64,000 bases of DNA from Thamnidium elegans (taxonomy: Eukaryota; Mucoromycota; Mucoromycetes; Mucorales; Mucoraceae), in the NCBI GenBank assembly GCA_025201345.1, contig JAIXMG010000014.1:1-64000 (forward strand), read 5' to 3'. A program made the position numbers and the translations under genes. The notes under the pieces were generated by a model. It was not told the origin of the DNA. It was given only the letters and a program-made list of their open reading frames with translations, and did not search any database. Positions 11,806-21,345 of this stretch are shown here, piece by piece. How positions within the stretch are numbered: the first letter of the stretch is position 1; each line of letters opens with the position of its first letter.

Positions 11806-13126
11806 CGCGGTAATTTGCAGTTCTGCAATAGGTACAAATGCCTTGTGCTCTCAACGTGGCGAAATTGACGTGTTTCGATGCAGCGGAAGACGTAGGTCCA
11901 GAGGCAACAAAAGGGGCATCGTTTTTTAAAGTGTCGAAAGGAACTTCTTCAACCTTTTCAATCATTCTTCTTTTTTTGTTGTTAACTTTATGGATCCTAG
12001 AGGATCCTAAAGTTTCTTCAATAACAGCAATATGTCCAATAATTATTTTTTCGAACATAGCCCAACTAGCAGGAGCATGGTGCATCTTTACATTATCAAA
12101 ATCAGACGGGTTGGTTTTGCGAAAGTTACTTGAAATTATTTGGTTGATTTTTCCTTGCACTTTTGAAGGAAAACAATTAACAAACAAATAAAATAACATC
12201 ACATTATTTTCAATATTTATTTTAGCTCTGAGAATTAACATTCGATATCTCTCCAAACATAAAATAAAAGATTCCTTTTCCTCAAGAGAAAAATTGATCA
12301 AACTAATAGCTAACGAATTAACGCTGGCTTGAGAGGCCATGTCAAAACGTTGTTGTAAAATAGTCTTAGCATCAGACCAAGAAATTGCAGACGAATTTTT
12401 TAAATTTACACTAAACCAACCATGGTGATTAGTAGAGCCTTCGAAAGCAATCTCAAGGTAATAAAACCAAGATTTACTAATATTAAGGTTATATGTAACA
12501 AACAATCTTTCAAATTTCAAAAAGAAAGTTGTTAAGGTTATTTCCTTATCATTTTTATCTTTTTCTTCGATATTCCAACAATCGAGTAAAGGGTTCACAT
12601 TAAAGGCAGGCACGTCTTTAATGGGAATTCCACGATTGCTAGAACCCACCAAAGTCAAATCGTTGCTAGGTAGCATACTATCAATAGGTTTTACCAAGGC
12701 AGTAATTTGACTTTTGATCAATTTAGCGTGCTCATTGACCAACTTGGTGTTATTCTCAATAGTAATAAATCTCTCATTATTAGTATCAAAAATACCCTTA
12801 GAAAACAATTTAATTTTTTGCTCATTGAGATTAGCAATAATTATCATTATACTTTCATATTGATTATTAAGCTGTTCTAAAGCAGTTTTATTCTCAATAG
12901 ATTTCTTATTAGAAATTTTATTGGCATTGTTGTTAACACTTTCGTAAGCAACAAATGATTCTTCCATTTCCGAATCTTCTGTAGTAACAGAGGATTCATC
13001 CGTGGCAGAATTTTTAGCAATAGAATTGTTATTATCCAATCCCATGTTGGTTAAACCATCAAGCACTTTCGTGACAGAATTACTATCATGAGGACTGTTA
13101 GAAATAGTAGCCGAAGAAGGATTCAT
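11723..13126 (-). CDS. gag: Inner element Gag (467 aa) with an atypical C-terminal Cys/His motif
   Basis: The ATG lies only 9 nt after the 5' LTR. Residues 1-110 are Asn/Ser-rich and acidic. The middle contains a retrotransposon Gag-like helical region with a W-Y-L-E-AFEGS...HHGWF stretch and conserved Trp. The C-terminus carries a C-x2-C...H...C arrangement (CTYCRTAN, then H and C) that departs from the standard CCHC knuckle. The frame ends TCC CCT CCT TAA inside the region where pol is open in the +1 frame. The very short leader leaves almost no room for a normal tRNA primer-binding site. Confidence 0.9.
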   Translation of the reverse strand: MNPSSATISNSPHDSNSVTKVLDGLTNMGLDNNNSIAKNSATDESSVTTEDSEMEESFVAYESVNNNANKISNKKSIENKTALEQLNNQYESIMIIIANLNEQKIKLFSKGIFDTNNERFITIENNTKLVNEHAKLIKSQITALVKPIDSMLPSNDLTLVGSSNRGIPIKDVPAFNVNPLLDCWNIEEKDKNDKEITLTTFFLKFERLFVTYNLNISKSWFYYLEIAFEGSTNHHGWFSVNLKNSSAISWSDAKTILQQRFDMASQASVNSLAISLINFSLEEKESFILCLERYRMLILRAKINIENNVMLFYLFVNCFPSKVQGKINQIISSNFRKTNPSDFDNVKMHHAPASWAMFEKIIIGHIAVIEETLGSSRIHKVNNKKRRMIEKVEEVPFDTLKNDAPFVASGPTSSAASKHVNFATLRAQGICTYCRTANYRDDPSHSYNCEVKIAVFKRKGYKLPSPP

Positions 13127-13135
13127 CTTAAAAAA
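13125..13135 (-). promoter_or_regulatory. Candidate minus-strand primer-binding site of the inner element
   Basis: Directly after the 5' LTR the coding strand reads TTTTTTAAGAT, the same 11 nt found at this position in the outer element (15757-15767), although the two LTRs are otherwise unrelated. It does not begin with TGG, so it is not a usual match to a tRNA 3' CCA end. The gag ATG overlaps its end. Confidence 0.5.
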
Positions 13136-13402
13136 TGAGATATTTAGTATCGAATTATGAAATAAAAAGAGACAGCAGAAAATAAGATGAAACTTCTTTT
13201 GGATCTTTATTAATTAAAAAATGACTTCTAAAAAACAAGAGAGGGAACAAAAGGTTGCCTCGTAAAATATCCTTTTTATAGTAAGAATAATTTAGGTTTA
13301 AGAACCAGGGTAGTAAGCGATACCTAACTGAGGTTGTTGTGTAACCACCTCAGATATATTTGGAGTGATAACTTGCGTTAGTTTTTATGGTTAAATACCA
13401 CA
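13136..13402 (-). repeat. 5' LTR of the inner retrotransposon (267 bp)
   Basis: Identical by eye to 7384-7650. Position 13403-13407 is the second TACTA copy, immediately followed by outer-element coding sequence. It should contain the promoter of the inner element's RNA. Confidence 0.95.
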
Positions 13403-15716
13403 TACTAAACACTTTTCCAGTGGAAACCTTATCAAAAATATCTTGGATATTTGGGACCGTGAAGTTCTCTACCAATGAATCGTCTATGTTTAAATTTTGG
13501 CGACGTAAGTCGAGACAAATTCTAGTGGCAGTGATTTGATTATTTTCATCTTTTTTTCCGATTGCCAATAAAGGGGAATTGTACTTATTACTTGGTTTAC
13601 TTTCTACCACGACTCCAGACTCCAACCAACTTTTAAGTTGTTTTTTTATTTCGGGTCGAGCATGGTAAGGTAATGCATACTGGCGAACATAACAGTTAGT
13701 CGCGTCCTTTTTTATAGGTATTTTCACGATGCTTTCTGGAATGTTACAAAATTGTCCCGGTTTGATTTCAGCATTCTTTTTTAATGCCAATTCAATGGTT
13801 TTCATAAAATTTTCTCTCTCTTCTTTAGTTCCATAATCAGCATGTTCAGGATCATATTTATTTTCAGGATCGTGATTAGCGTTTTCAAACTGAATATCTT
13901 CAGACGGTTCGTCATCAGGATACTTATGAGCTACATTGGTAAGACCTATGTTTAGTTTTGGAAGGATATCGATACCCAATAACACGTCGAATTCAGTATC
14001 CAACACATCATTAAAAGCTACAACTTCAAAGCAAAATTCAAAACTGATATCATTTAAATATCTTATTCTCATAGGCTCAGTTTGTCCCAGTCTTTTAGTT
14101 GAGGAATTAGAGAGGAAGTTTAGTTCGCCTTCTAGTTTTTTTATTTTTATATTTGGGAATAAAGCATCCAAGAGGTATTTATTTATACAAGAAATGTTAC
14201 TTCCAGTATCCAGTTTGCCTTTCAGTTTTCTATCGTTGATAATAATAGGAGTAATTAGTCTCTTGAAAGGATTGAATACATCTTTATTTGGATTAGACTT
14301 ACATTCGTATGTTTCGTTTTCGAAACTTTCTTCTCGAACTGCTTGCTTTCCCTTGACGTTAGCTGATACAGCTAACACAGTCTGGTTTCCAGGTCTTTTT
14401 TCAGGAAACTTCTGATAAAAAGCTTCACATACGTGACCAGCTCTCCATCTACTTCCACATCCATGTGAACAGAAAGGAGGAGGTCTAGATCGGTTCGATC
14501 TGTACACCTTGTTTCTTGACACCGGAGTACTTGATTCAGCACGATCTTCGGTAATTTCCGTACATTCCGCACTGGTGTGAGAGTTGTTATCACCATGATA
14601 CGAGCAATATTGCAAGGCGGTTGAACTCACCCTTTTTTTATAAGGTCTTGGTCCTTCAACGTGATTGACAAGATGTCGTTTCGACTTACTTGCTTCAGAT
14701 TGTTCAGATGGGTTTCCCGTCTCAGGCAGTTTATCTGTAAAGATATTGAACGTGATCTGAAAGATTTCAGAGGCTGTCCAGACCTCATCATCCTTCTTCT
14801 GAGCGCCTATAACAGTCATGACATGAGTTTGCCAGTGAGCTGGTAAAGCAATGAAATACAAATCTGCAATCATTTTGTCCTCAATGGAATAATCAGTGTT
14901 CTCAAGAGCTTGAACAAAGCGATTATCAAAATCAGAAATGGTCTCATTTGATAACATTTTCATGGCAATCAATTCCTTGGTAGCCAGAATACGTAATTGA
15001 GCATTACCAAATTTTTTTTCCAAAACCTTTTTTGCTTCGGCCCAAGATTGACAAACGAAGAGTTCCTTGCGCATCCAAGCCTTTAACTCATCAGGGAAAG
15101 TAATAGGGATATATTTAACCCATACCTCATCTAACTCATGGTTGGCAGATACAACAATTTCCTCAAATGTAGAAATAAATTCTTCCACACCTTTGTAACT
15201 TTTCTTCCCTTTAAATTGAGGGTAATTTTTACCAACAAGTTGAAAAGAAGGTAAATCGTTTCGACTCAAAGTTAAACCCTTATTTCCAGTAGATGTGGTT
15301 GCCCACTTCGAATCAGCAGTTCCTTTTCCTGTTACAGGAGAACTGAGGTTCTCTACCGAGGTTAATGTTTCAATAACCTTTTGCTTGTTAGCAATTTTAC
15401 TTGCCAACTCGACACAAAACTTTTCATCCGTTTCGGAATCAGCATCGCGAGAATAAATCTCAAGGATTTTATCATCTAAAGCTTCCACTTCAGCACGCAA
15501 TTTCACCAAAACTTCCTTTCGAGAAAGCTTGGGAGCAACCTTGTGGTTCGTAACTACTGGTCTAGCAGCTTCGGCCATCTCAATATCCTCCTGAGGAACG
15601 TCGGGAAGGTTCTTCTCCATTTCAGTCCAGTTACCGGCAGGTCCATCGTTGTCTGTGACAGAGTTAGGAGCGGTAGCCTTAGCAGCAGGGGTGGTTTTTC
15701 CAGAGGTAGAAGCCAT
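13403..15716 (-). pseudogene. Outer element Gag, protease and start of RT (5' part of interrupted gag-pol)
   Basis: The frame starts at the Met at 15716 (MASTSGKTTP). Residues 65-120 look like a coiled coil. About 150-330 is a retrotransposon Gag domain (KAWMRKELF, ISDFDNRFVQ). Two Cys/His motifs follow: CSYHGDNNSH...C near 371-385 and a C-x3-C-x7-H-x-C motif, CSHGCGSRWRAGHVC, at 416-430. Protease DTGS is at 503-506, then a linker and the start of RT (CLDLRRQNL). The outer frame is cut after VFS, where the inner LTR supplies foreign codons and a stop at 13350. There are no other stops or shifts. Gag and Pol are therefore one frame in this element, unlike the inner one. Confidence 0.93.
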
Positions 15717-15756
15717 TTTGTTTGTTTATTTGTTTGTTGAATAAGGTTATTATATA

Positions 15757-15767
15757 ATCTTAAAAAA
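15757..15767 (-). promoter_or_regulatory. Candidate minus-strand primer-binding site of the outer element
   Basis: The coding strand reads TTTTTTAAGAT immediately after the 5' LTR, identical to the inner element's equivalent. No TGG start is present. Between it and the gag ATG lies about 40 nt of AT-rich leader with AAACAAAC-like repeats. Confidence 0.5.
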
Positions 15768-16117
15768 TGTGGAGAAATACTTTGATTTAACACAGAAAAA
15801 TTAATAAAAACAGGTGAATAAGATTAAATGTCTAATAACGTTTATTTCTTATTTTAATTGCAAAAATCAATCCCGGTAAAAGGGATTGCTAACTATGATT
15901 TCTTATTTATAGTCTTTTGCAATAGTGGTCACACTATTGTGATTGATCGTTACACGTAGATTTGATCTAGTGATTTTTATAGCCTGAGGATCTTGATTTC
16001 TAGATCCTGCGCTTTTTTTATATATAAGGTTCATTTTGATACCTAAGGTTTATTATGCTTTATAATCGATGGTTCATCGATTATTATATATTTTATTTTA
16101 TGTGTGATTTTACCACA
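15768..16117 (-). repeat. 5' LTR of the outer retrotransposon (350 bp)
   Basis: Identical by eye to 4203-4552. It is followed on the host side by ATGTT (16118-16122), the second copy of the target duplication. Confidence 0.95.
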
Positions 16118-16122
16118 ATGTT

Positions 16123-17437
16123 AAACTATTAATAAGATAATAATAAACGATAATGATAATAAACATATGCTGCTTACAACTGTAATATTAAATCTTGGTG
16201 AAGTAATGTGGGACAATCATGCTAGTCTTATTTACAAGTATTTACATAAAGATGTACGTATGTATAAATAAAGATATATATATATTCGGTATTATATAAT
16301 GATATAAGTGACTATGGTATAAGCATCCTCAACAATGTGGTTACTGAATACAGTAAAAAAGAAAAACAAAAGAGGGAATGGGCACTTGTGGAATAAGGCA
16401 ATACCTATATAAAAAAAAAAGAGTCAGAACAAGCTATTATTAAGTTTGAAATAATTTACTTTTACCTGATTTCAAGATTGAGATGAGTTACAACATGGTT
16501 AAGACGTGTAAATAAATTTCAAAAGAACTTTTTATTTTGTTTTATTGAAAAAGTGATAAAATAAAAAAAAAGAAACATTTATACTAAAAGAAAAAAAAAA
16601 GAAAAGGAACTTTTACTTCAGTATACGAACAATAAAATAGAATTACACCTCTATGAGGGACAATTCTAATAATATTTTAAATTAATATCTAAGCTTAATA
16701 AATATTTATTTATTTTTCTTTTTAATCGAGAACCTTTCTCTAAGAGAAAAGAACCATAAAGAGTCGCGGTGCAAGTTATTAAGAAACTTACACCTATAAT
16801 TTAATAATGTACTTTAAAACATATTAATAAGAAATAATCTGAAAGGATTCTCTATTATTTACCTTGTTTTATAGAATTAATAGTGTTTTTTTATTGTTTT
16901 AATTATCGGTCGTAGTATCCATGCCATTTAAAAAAGTAAAGTTGTTGAATAAAGTGATGCTGTAGAAAAAAAAAGCTTCATTTAAATAGTCTTTTTTTTT
17001 TTTTTTTTTTTCTCTCCAGCTTAAAATAATAACCAACCCTTCCTCAAGAATTCCAGTACTTGTACAAGCACCAATACTTAACATTTAGTGCTTTTACTAG
17101 CCATGGTATTAGAAAATATAACCTTATTTCAATACATCCGGTGGAGTTGAACAGGCCTATCGGTCAAATAACCGTCTATGCCACGGTTTTTTTCTAGTGC
17201 ACTTTTTTTTTTTAAATCTTTAATAGCCTTATTTCAGAATCGAATTGGACCGGCCCACAAAGTAAAATAGTAGTTATTATATGTCTATTATCATAATCAA
17301 TAATAAAAAAAAAAGAAAAAAAAATTAAGCTGGTCGATCGTTTTGCAAATACCTGATCTATAGGTACAAGCTTATTGTAAACTCATTTCTATGTTATAGA
17401 TATTTAAACTATTTTGGTTACTTCTTGAAATGACATA
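16123..17437. other. Intergenic spacer, AT-rich
   Basis: I see no supported gene. There are A/T homopolymers (for example T20 near 16990) and one short frame (16899-17084) of low-complexity composition. No terminal repeat that would mark the end of the transposase remnant to the right could be found. Confidence 0.5.
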
Positions 17438-18344
17438 ATGCCATTCGAGTGCAAAAAATGCTACAAATCGGTGCTTAATCGTGATCGCCTTAAACATATT
17501 AGCTCTCATGAAAAAAAAAGAAGCACTACAGAAATAAATATCATGGTTAATACTGGCGCTAAAAGAGTAAAATCTAATATAACCCAAAGAGATACTGACG
17601 ACATTAATTATATTGATAATGATATTGATGATAATAATGCCGTTGATGATATAAGTGCTGTTAGTGATATTAATCCTATTGATGATTTTAATGCTATTGA
17701 TGGCGATATTGACGATATTGATTTTAATGGTTTTAATGCTACCGATGGTGATGTTGATGATGTTAATTCTGCTGATAATGATATTGATGATACTTATTAT
17801 ATTGAATTTATGGATGATAACTATGATGGAATTACTGTTAGTAACCCCTATGAATGTATTACTTTAAGCACTTCTACTAGCAACATCAAGACATTTGTGG
17901 TACCTGATCCTAATATTTCACCTATAACTATAAACAAGAAAAATGAAGATATCTACAACATTTTTTTAAAGAACAATATTGGACCAACTGCAACGGATCA
18001 AATAGTAGCATGGTACAATAATCAAAAGGCAAAAAGTAAGTTATTCGCATCTATTGTAAAGTAAAACGAGATAACTAACTTGATTTAATTCAGATCAAAC
18101 TCCCCTTCTTACGCATAGTAGTTACAAGTCACTTTTAAAAAAAGAGACTTTATTTAGACCAATCGTAATAGATATCTGTATAAATGCATGTTACGCGTTT
18201 AAGAACAAAGATGAAACTATTTGCCCGACATGTTCTGAGCCAAGTGTTGTATTTGTGACATATATACATATAAAATACATACAAATTAAAGAAATAACTA
18301 ATACTACATCAAAAAACCTAATAAAAATCTTCTTAATAAAATGA
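17438..18344 (+). pseudogene. 5' fragment of a KDZ/Tnp2-like DNA transposase
   Basis: Exons are 17438-18035 and 18094-18344, joined through a clean intron (GTAAGT, CTAAC branch site, CAG). The protein starts with a C2H2 zinc finger (C-x2-C, then H-x3-H in KHISSH). An acidic repeat region of DI/DD/ND units follows, then NNIGPTATDQIVAWYNNQ. The second exon contains a DIC-x2-AC-AF-x(7)-CPTCSEPS segment. That segment matches the conserved DVC..C.AF...CP.CGE signature near the start of Plavaka/Tnp2-type transposases. The frame then ends in AT-rich sequence, with none of the RNase-H-fold catalytic core that should follow. I read it as a transposon 5' relic whose exon structure is still intact. A short host-coopted zinc-finger protein is the alternative. 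Confidence 0.6.
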
Positions 18345-19581
18345 CATCTATAATGTCATATTATTAATAATATCCTGAAACAAAGGAATTCAACTATATT
18401 AAAATGCTGTGTAACTGGAATCAAAATCAATGATCGGTAGATCAAAATAAAAAGATTGAGCAATAAAAAAGAAGCTCAATCATATTAACAAATAAATAAA
18501 ATAATTCACTAAACTTGGATTTAATATAAGTCTAGCTAACTTATATTAAATAAAGAACGACCATGATTAGCATAGAACAATTTTATTCATTTGATAATAT
18601 AACATTAACATCATATACCCTATAATCTAAAAAATGATAACATTGAGATAGAATAAAAATCTCAATTGCTATCTATACATCTTGTACCGATAATTGGTAC
18701 AAGATTACCTTAATTTTAGAACAATAAGAAAAAGGTCGAGGTCATACGATAAGAAAATTAGTTCAATTCCAGTAAATATTAAATGCACGCATAACCAATT
18801 ATATCTGTAACGATGAACCTGAATAAAAGATGATCCAGTAAACAAAGAGTTAACAGGATCATCATTTAGGAGCAATATCGTTATCCAATCGGTTATGATG
18901 GATCAAACGGAAGATGGGAGTCAATTCTTACGAGTAGAAACCCATCATTCAAAAGCAGATAGGATCGGGTATAGGTGATTTAAACCTATTAGAAAATATA
19001 GCCCTTTAAAATCAATTAGGATATTCAAGATATAAAAAGGAAATGTAATTTTAGTTTTAGAGAGTTTTTTTTCAGTTTTATTTTTAATAAAAAATACCCC
19101 AAGTCTTTTTTCATTAATTTTACGTTGTAATTTTGTCAAATCCCACAAAAGCAACGTAAAGTTTATACTTTTTTTTTGTTTTGGTCAAAAAGTGCCACGT
19201 GTTACGTATAATAAAATTAGTATTTTAGTTCATCCGTATCACACATTATTATAATTATCTATACGTATCATAGGTAAAAACAGTATGATATAAAAGTGTT
19301 TTCATACAGTGATAATTCTGAGATTGGAGGTCACATATAAGAAAAAGGCTAATAGACTAATTAAAAGCTTTTTGTATATCACCACCGTACTTAATAGTAT
19401 CATCATTATTAGCATGTAAACCGAACTAAAAAGATACTGTTTATTTAAATAGAAATAATTTTAATTATGTCATTGATCTAAGCTATCCTTCAAGCATCGC
19501 CTTTTTCAAATTAATTGTTAGTAAATCGTTTTTTCTTTTTTATTACCAACACAAACTCTATCTTGGTATAAATTTAGATAT
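18345..19581. other. Intergenic spacer
   Basis: No supported gene is visible. A minus-strand frame at 18945-19154 has composition typical of random AT-rich sequence. Any downstream part of the KDZ-like transposase cannot be recognised here by eye. Confidence 0.5.
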
Positions 19582-20340
19582 TCACAATAGGTTATTAATG
19601 AAACCAATTAATGTGTTTAATGATGTTTTTTTAAGTGAATTAAAAGTATACAATGAGAATATATAGTCGCTGTTTATTAATTTTTCATTACTATATATTA
19701 GATAGCTTATTTCTGTATTTTTTATGAATCTTGATTTATTTTTGTCATATATTTTTGAAACATCTGTAATATAATCATCACTTATTTCATTATTAGTATA
19801 TTTGTAAAATATATTAGCAAGTGTTTCTAATGTATTTCTATTATTAGCTTTTATTTTTCGTATAGGTTATTATTTTTCTTCGATTCGTTAAATTATAACT
19901 TTTATAACCTCTTTATTATTATCTAATTTTTTATATTTATTTCTTTTATTATCTTTATTTTTATCTTTTTCTAAATTTTCAACTAATTTTGGTATATTCT
20001 CTATAGTTTCTATATATGCTGTATTCTTGATTCTTTTTTTTTTCATATAAATGGGTATAGAATCATCTGTTTCAATATTCTCAGTTAATTCTGGCATATC
20101 ATCATCTGTATCATCATTATATAATTCATATTTTTCTTCCGTAATATCTATATTATCTATGTTTTGAACTTCTTGTGTATTTTTGATGTTATTTGAAATA
20201 GGTCTGTTAAAAGATTTATAGCATAGATTTTCTCTCTTTAATAAATGTACTTTATTTTCTAATCTTTTTATTTTTCTTAATAAATGTATATACTTTACCT
20301 TTTTTATTCTAACGTATAAATTGATATTATATGAAGCCAT
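19582..20340 (-). CDS. Candidate small coiled-coil/acidic protein, possibly decayed
   Basis: The minus frame 20340-19888 codes 150 residues: a basic, coiled-coil-like start (LLRKIKRLENKVHLLKREN), then an acidic centre and a Lys/Asn-rich end. In the same frame, after three stop codons between 19890 and 19867, a further 94 codons (19866-19582) stay open and look protein-like (TLETLANIFYKYTNNEISDD). Either an intron with poor consensus or nonsense mutations separate the two. It lies just downstream of the Merlin-type transposase on the same strand and could be an accessory gene of that element, which is inference only. The family is not recognised. Confidence 0.35.
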
Positions 20341-20395
20341 ATTATTTTAGCTTTTATTTATTGTTAGAAATTCAATTTTTTTTATAAAAATACTT

Positions 20396-21345
20396 TTAAT
20401 CTTTTAAGAAATTTCTCCATATATTATTTTCTCTATTTTTCTTTCTCCATTGATACTTTTTTTTTTTTTTTTTTTATGGAGACTATGAATGACTCTGTTT
20501 TATTAGTGATGATATTAAAATCACAAGAATTGTTTTTAAGAATTTTGGGGTTTTTAAATTTTTTTTTGTTTTATTCTCCATTGATACTCTTTTAAATGCA
20601 GTAAAATATTTTTTTTATTACGATTTCTAGGAATAATACTTTGTTTTAAACCATTCCAAGTTCCTTCTATTGTGTTAGTATGAACCCCAGTTATTGGATC
20701 CTTAAAATTCTTAGAATGATTTACAGTTTTATGCTTATATCCGATATTTTTTAAATTATTATAACCCTTCCAACAATCAGTATAAATGGTAATACCTTTT
20801 TTAATGTATTTTTTTATAATTTCATCAATATTTTCAATATTTCTTTCTTCTATTGGAACTAAAAACATTTCTTTATTTTCATTCTTAATTTTATTTTTTA
20901 GTCTACTTCTTTGAATACCTCCAATAATCCAAGCACCCTCAATATTATGCCCTTTATTATACTTTAGTTTCGTCAATTTCAACAATTTCATTTCTACCAC
21001 CAACTTTATTAGTTTTTTAATATAGTTTCTGTATATTTTATTATATGAGGATACTGTATTTTTACTAATCTGTAAGCTAGATGATATAAAAGAAGAAGGT
21101 GCTTTACCCAAAAACAGATAAAGTATATGTAACTGTATATTCAATGGCAATCTCAATTTGTTAAATATTGTACCTCTAAGAGGAGAAAATGCTTTCCTAC
21201 ATCTATAAAACTTACAAACATATAATTTTTTCTTAAAATTTAATGTTGTGTCTTTGCCACAATTTTCACATTTGAGATACTTGTTAACATAATTATTTTT
21301 TATTAAGTAGTTTAAAGCTTCTGATTCGTTATCGAATACTTTTTT
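20396..21345 (-). pseudogene. Merlin/IS1595 (ISXO2-like) DDE transposase, frameshifted and interrupted
   Basis: The reading frame on the minus strand runs from 21345 without an ATG. It begins with a zinc ribbon (CENC...CKFYRC), then KAFSPLRGTIF and a helix-turn-helix-like region (SLQISKNTVSSYNKIYRNYI). The core follows: YNKGHNIEGAWIIGG, then IYTDCWKGYNNL with the second catalytic Asp, VNHSKNF, and the HTNTIEGTWNGLK block of this family. The first catalytic Asp (VEIDETK) is readable only in a different frame near 20975. Two compensating frameshifts therefore surround it, and the main frame reads a nonsense peptide there. The C-terminal codons are split at 20574 by a 116-bp insertion; the original end (YQWRKKN...NFLKD, stop at 20396) lies beyond it. 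The copy cannot encode an active enzyme. Confidence 0.85.
20458..20573 (-). mobile_element. Poly(A)-tailed retro-insertion (SINE or 5'-truncated mRNA) with 15-bp target duplication
   Basis: The 15-mer TTCTCCATTGATACT occurs at 20443-20457 and again at 20574-20588. Between them, on the minus strand, is about 116 nt ending in a run of about 18 A directly against one copy. An AATAAA lies about 26 nt upstream of the A run. This is the layout of a polyadenylated RNA 3' end copied into DNA by target-primed reverse transcription. The insertion separates the last codons of the Merlin-type transposase. The source gene cannot be named from so short a piece. Confidence 0.75.

Larger units (their letters stand above)
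7384..13402 (-). mobile_element. Inner chromodomain Ty3-type LTR retrotransposon, complete, nested in the outer pol
   Basis: It has two 267-bp LTRs (7384-7650 and 13136-13402), identical by eye, reading TGTGGTA...TCTCA on the coding strand, flanked by TACTA at 7379-7383 and 13403-13407. It encodes separate gag and pol frames that overlap, with pol in the +1 frame. Protease, reverse transcriptase, RNase H, integrase and chromodomain are all intact, so the element looks autonomous. It sits in the same orientation as its host element and interrupts that element's RT domain just after a VFS motif. It is a different family from the outer element: LTRs, Gag and frame organisation differ. Confidence 0.97.
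4203..16117 (-). mobile_element. Outer chromodomain Ty3-type (Metaviridae-like) LTR retrotransposon, split by a nested insertion
   Basis: The element is bounded by two 350-bp LTRs (4203-4552 and 15768-16117) that look identical by eye, starting TGTGG and ending CCACA. The flanking host bases 4198-4202 and 16118-16122 are both ATGTT, a perfect 5-bp target-site duplication. The coding strand is minus, so the 5' LTR is the right-hand one. The single gag-pol frame encodes Gag with zinc motifs, protease, reverse transcriptase, RNase H, integrase and a C-terminal chromodomain, the order of chromoviruses. It is interrupted inside reverse transcriptase by a second element (7384-13402). Without that element and one TACTA copy the outer element would be about 5.9 kb and its frame would be open (4980 coding nt, 1660 codons including stop). 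Identical LTRs imply a recent insertion. Confidence 0.97.

Noticed and set aside
17655..17867. Plus-strand frame of Leu/Met/Ile repeats (70 codons) looking like a membrane protein
   Set aside because: It is the shifted frame of the GAT/AAT repeat tract in the zinc-finger/acidic exon at 17438-18035.
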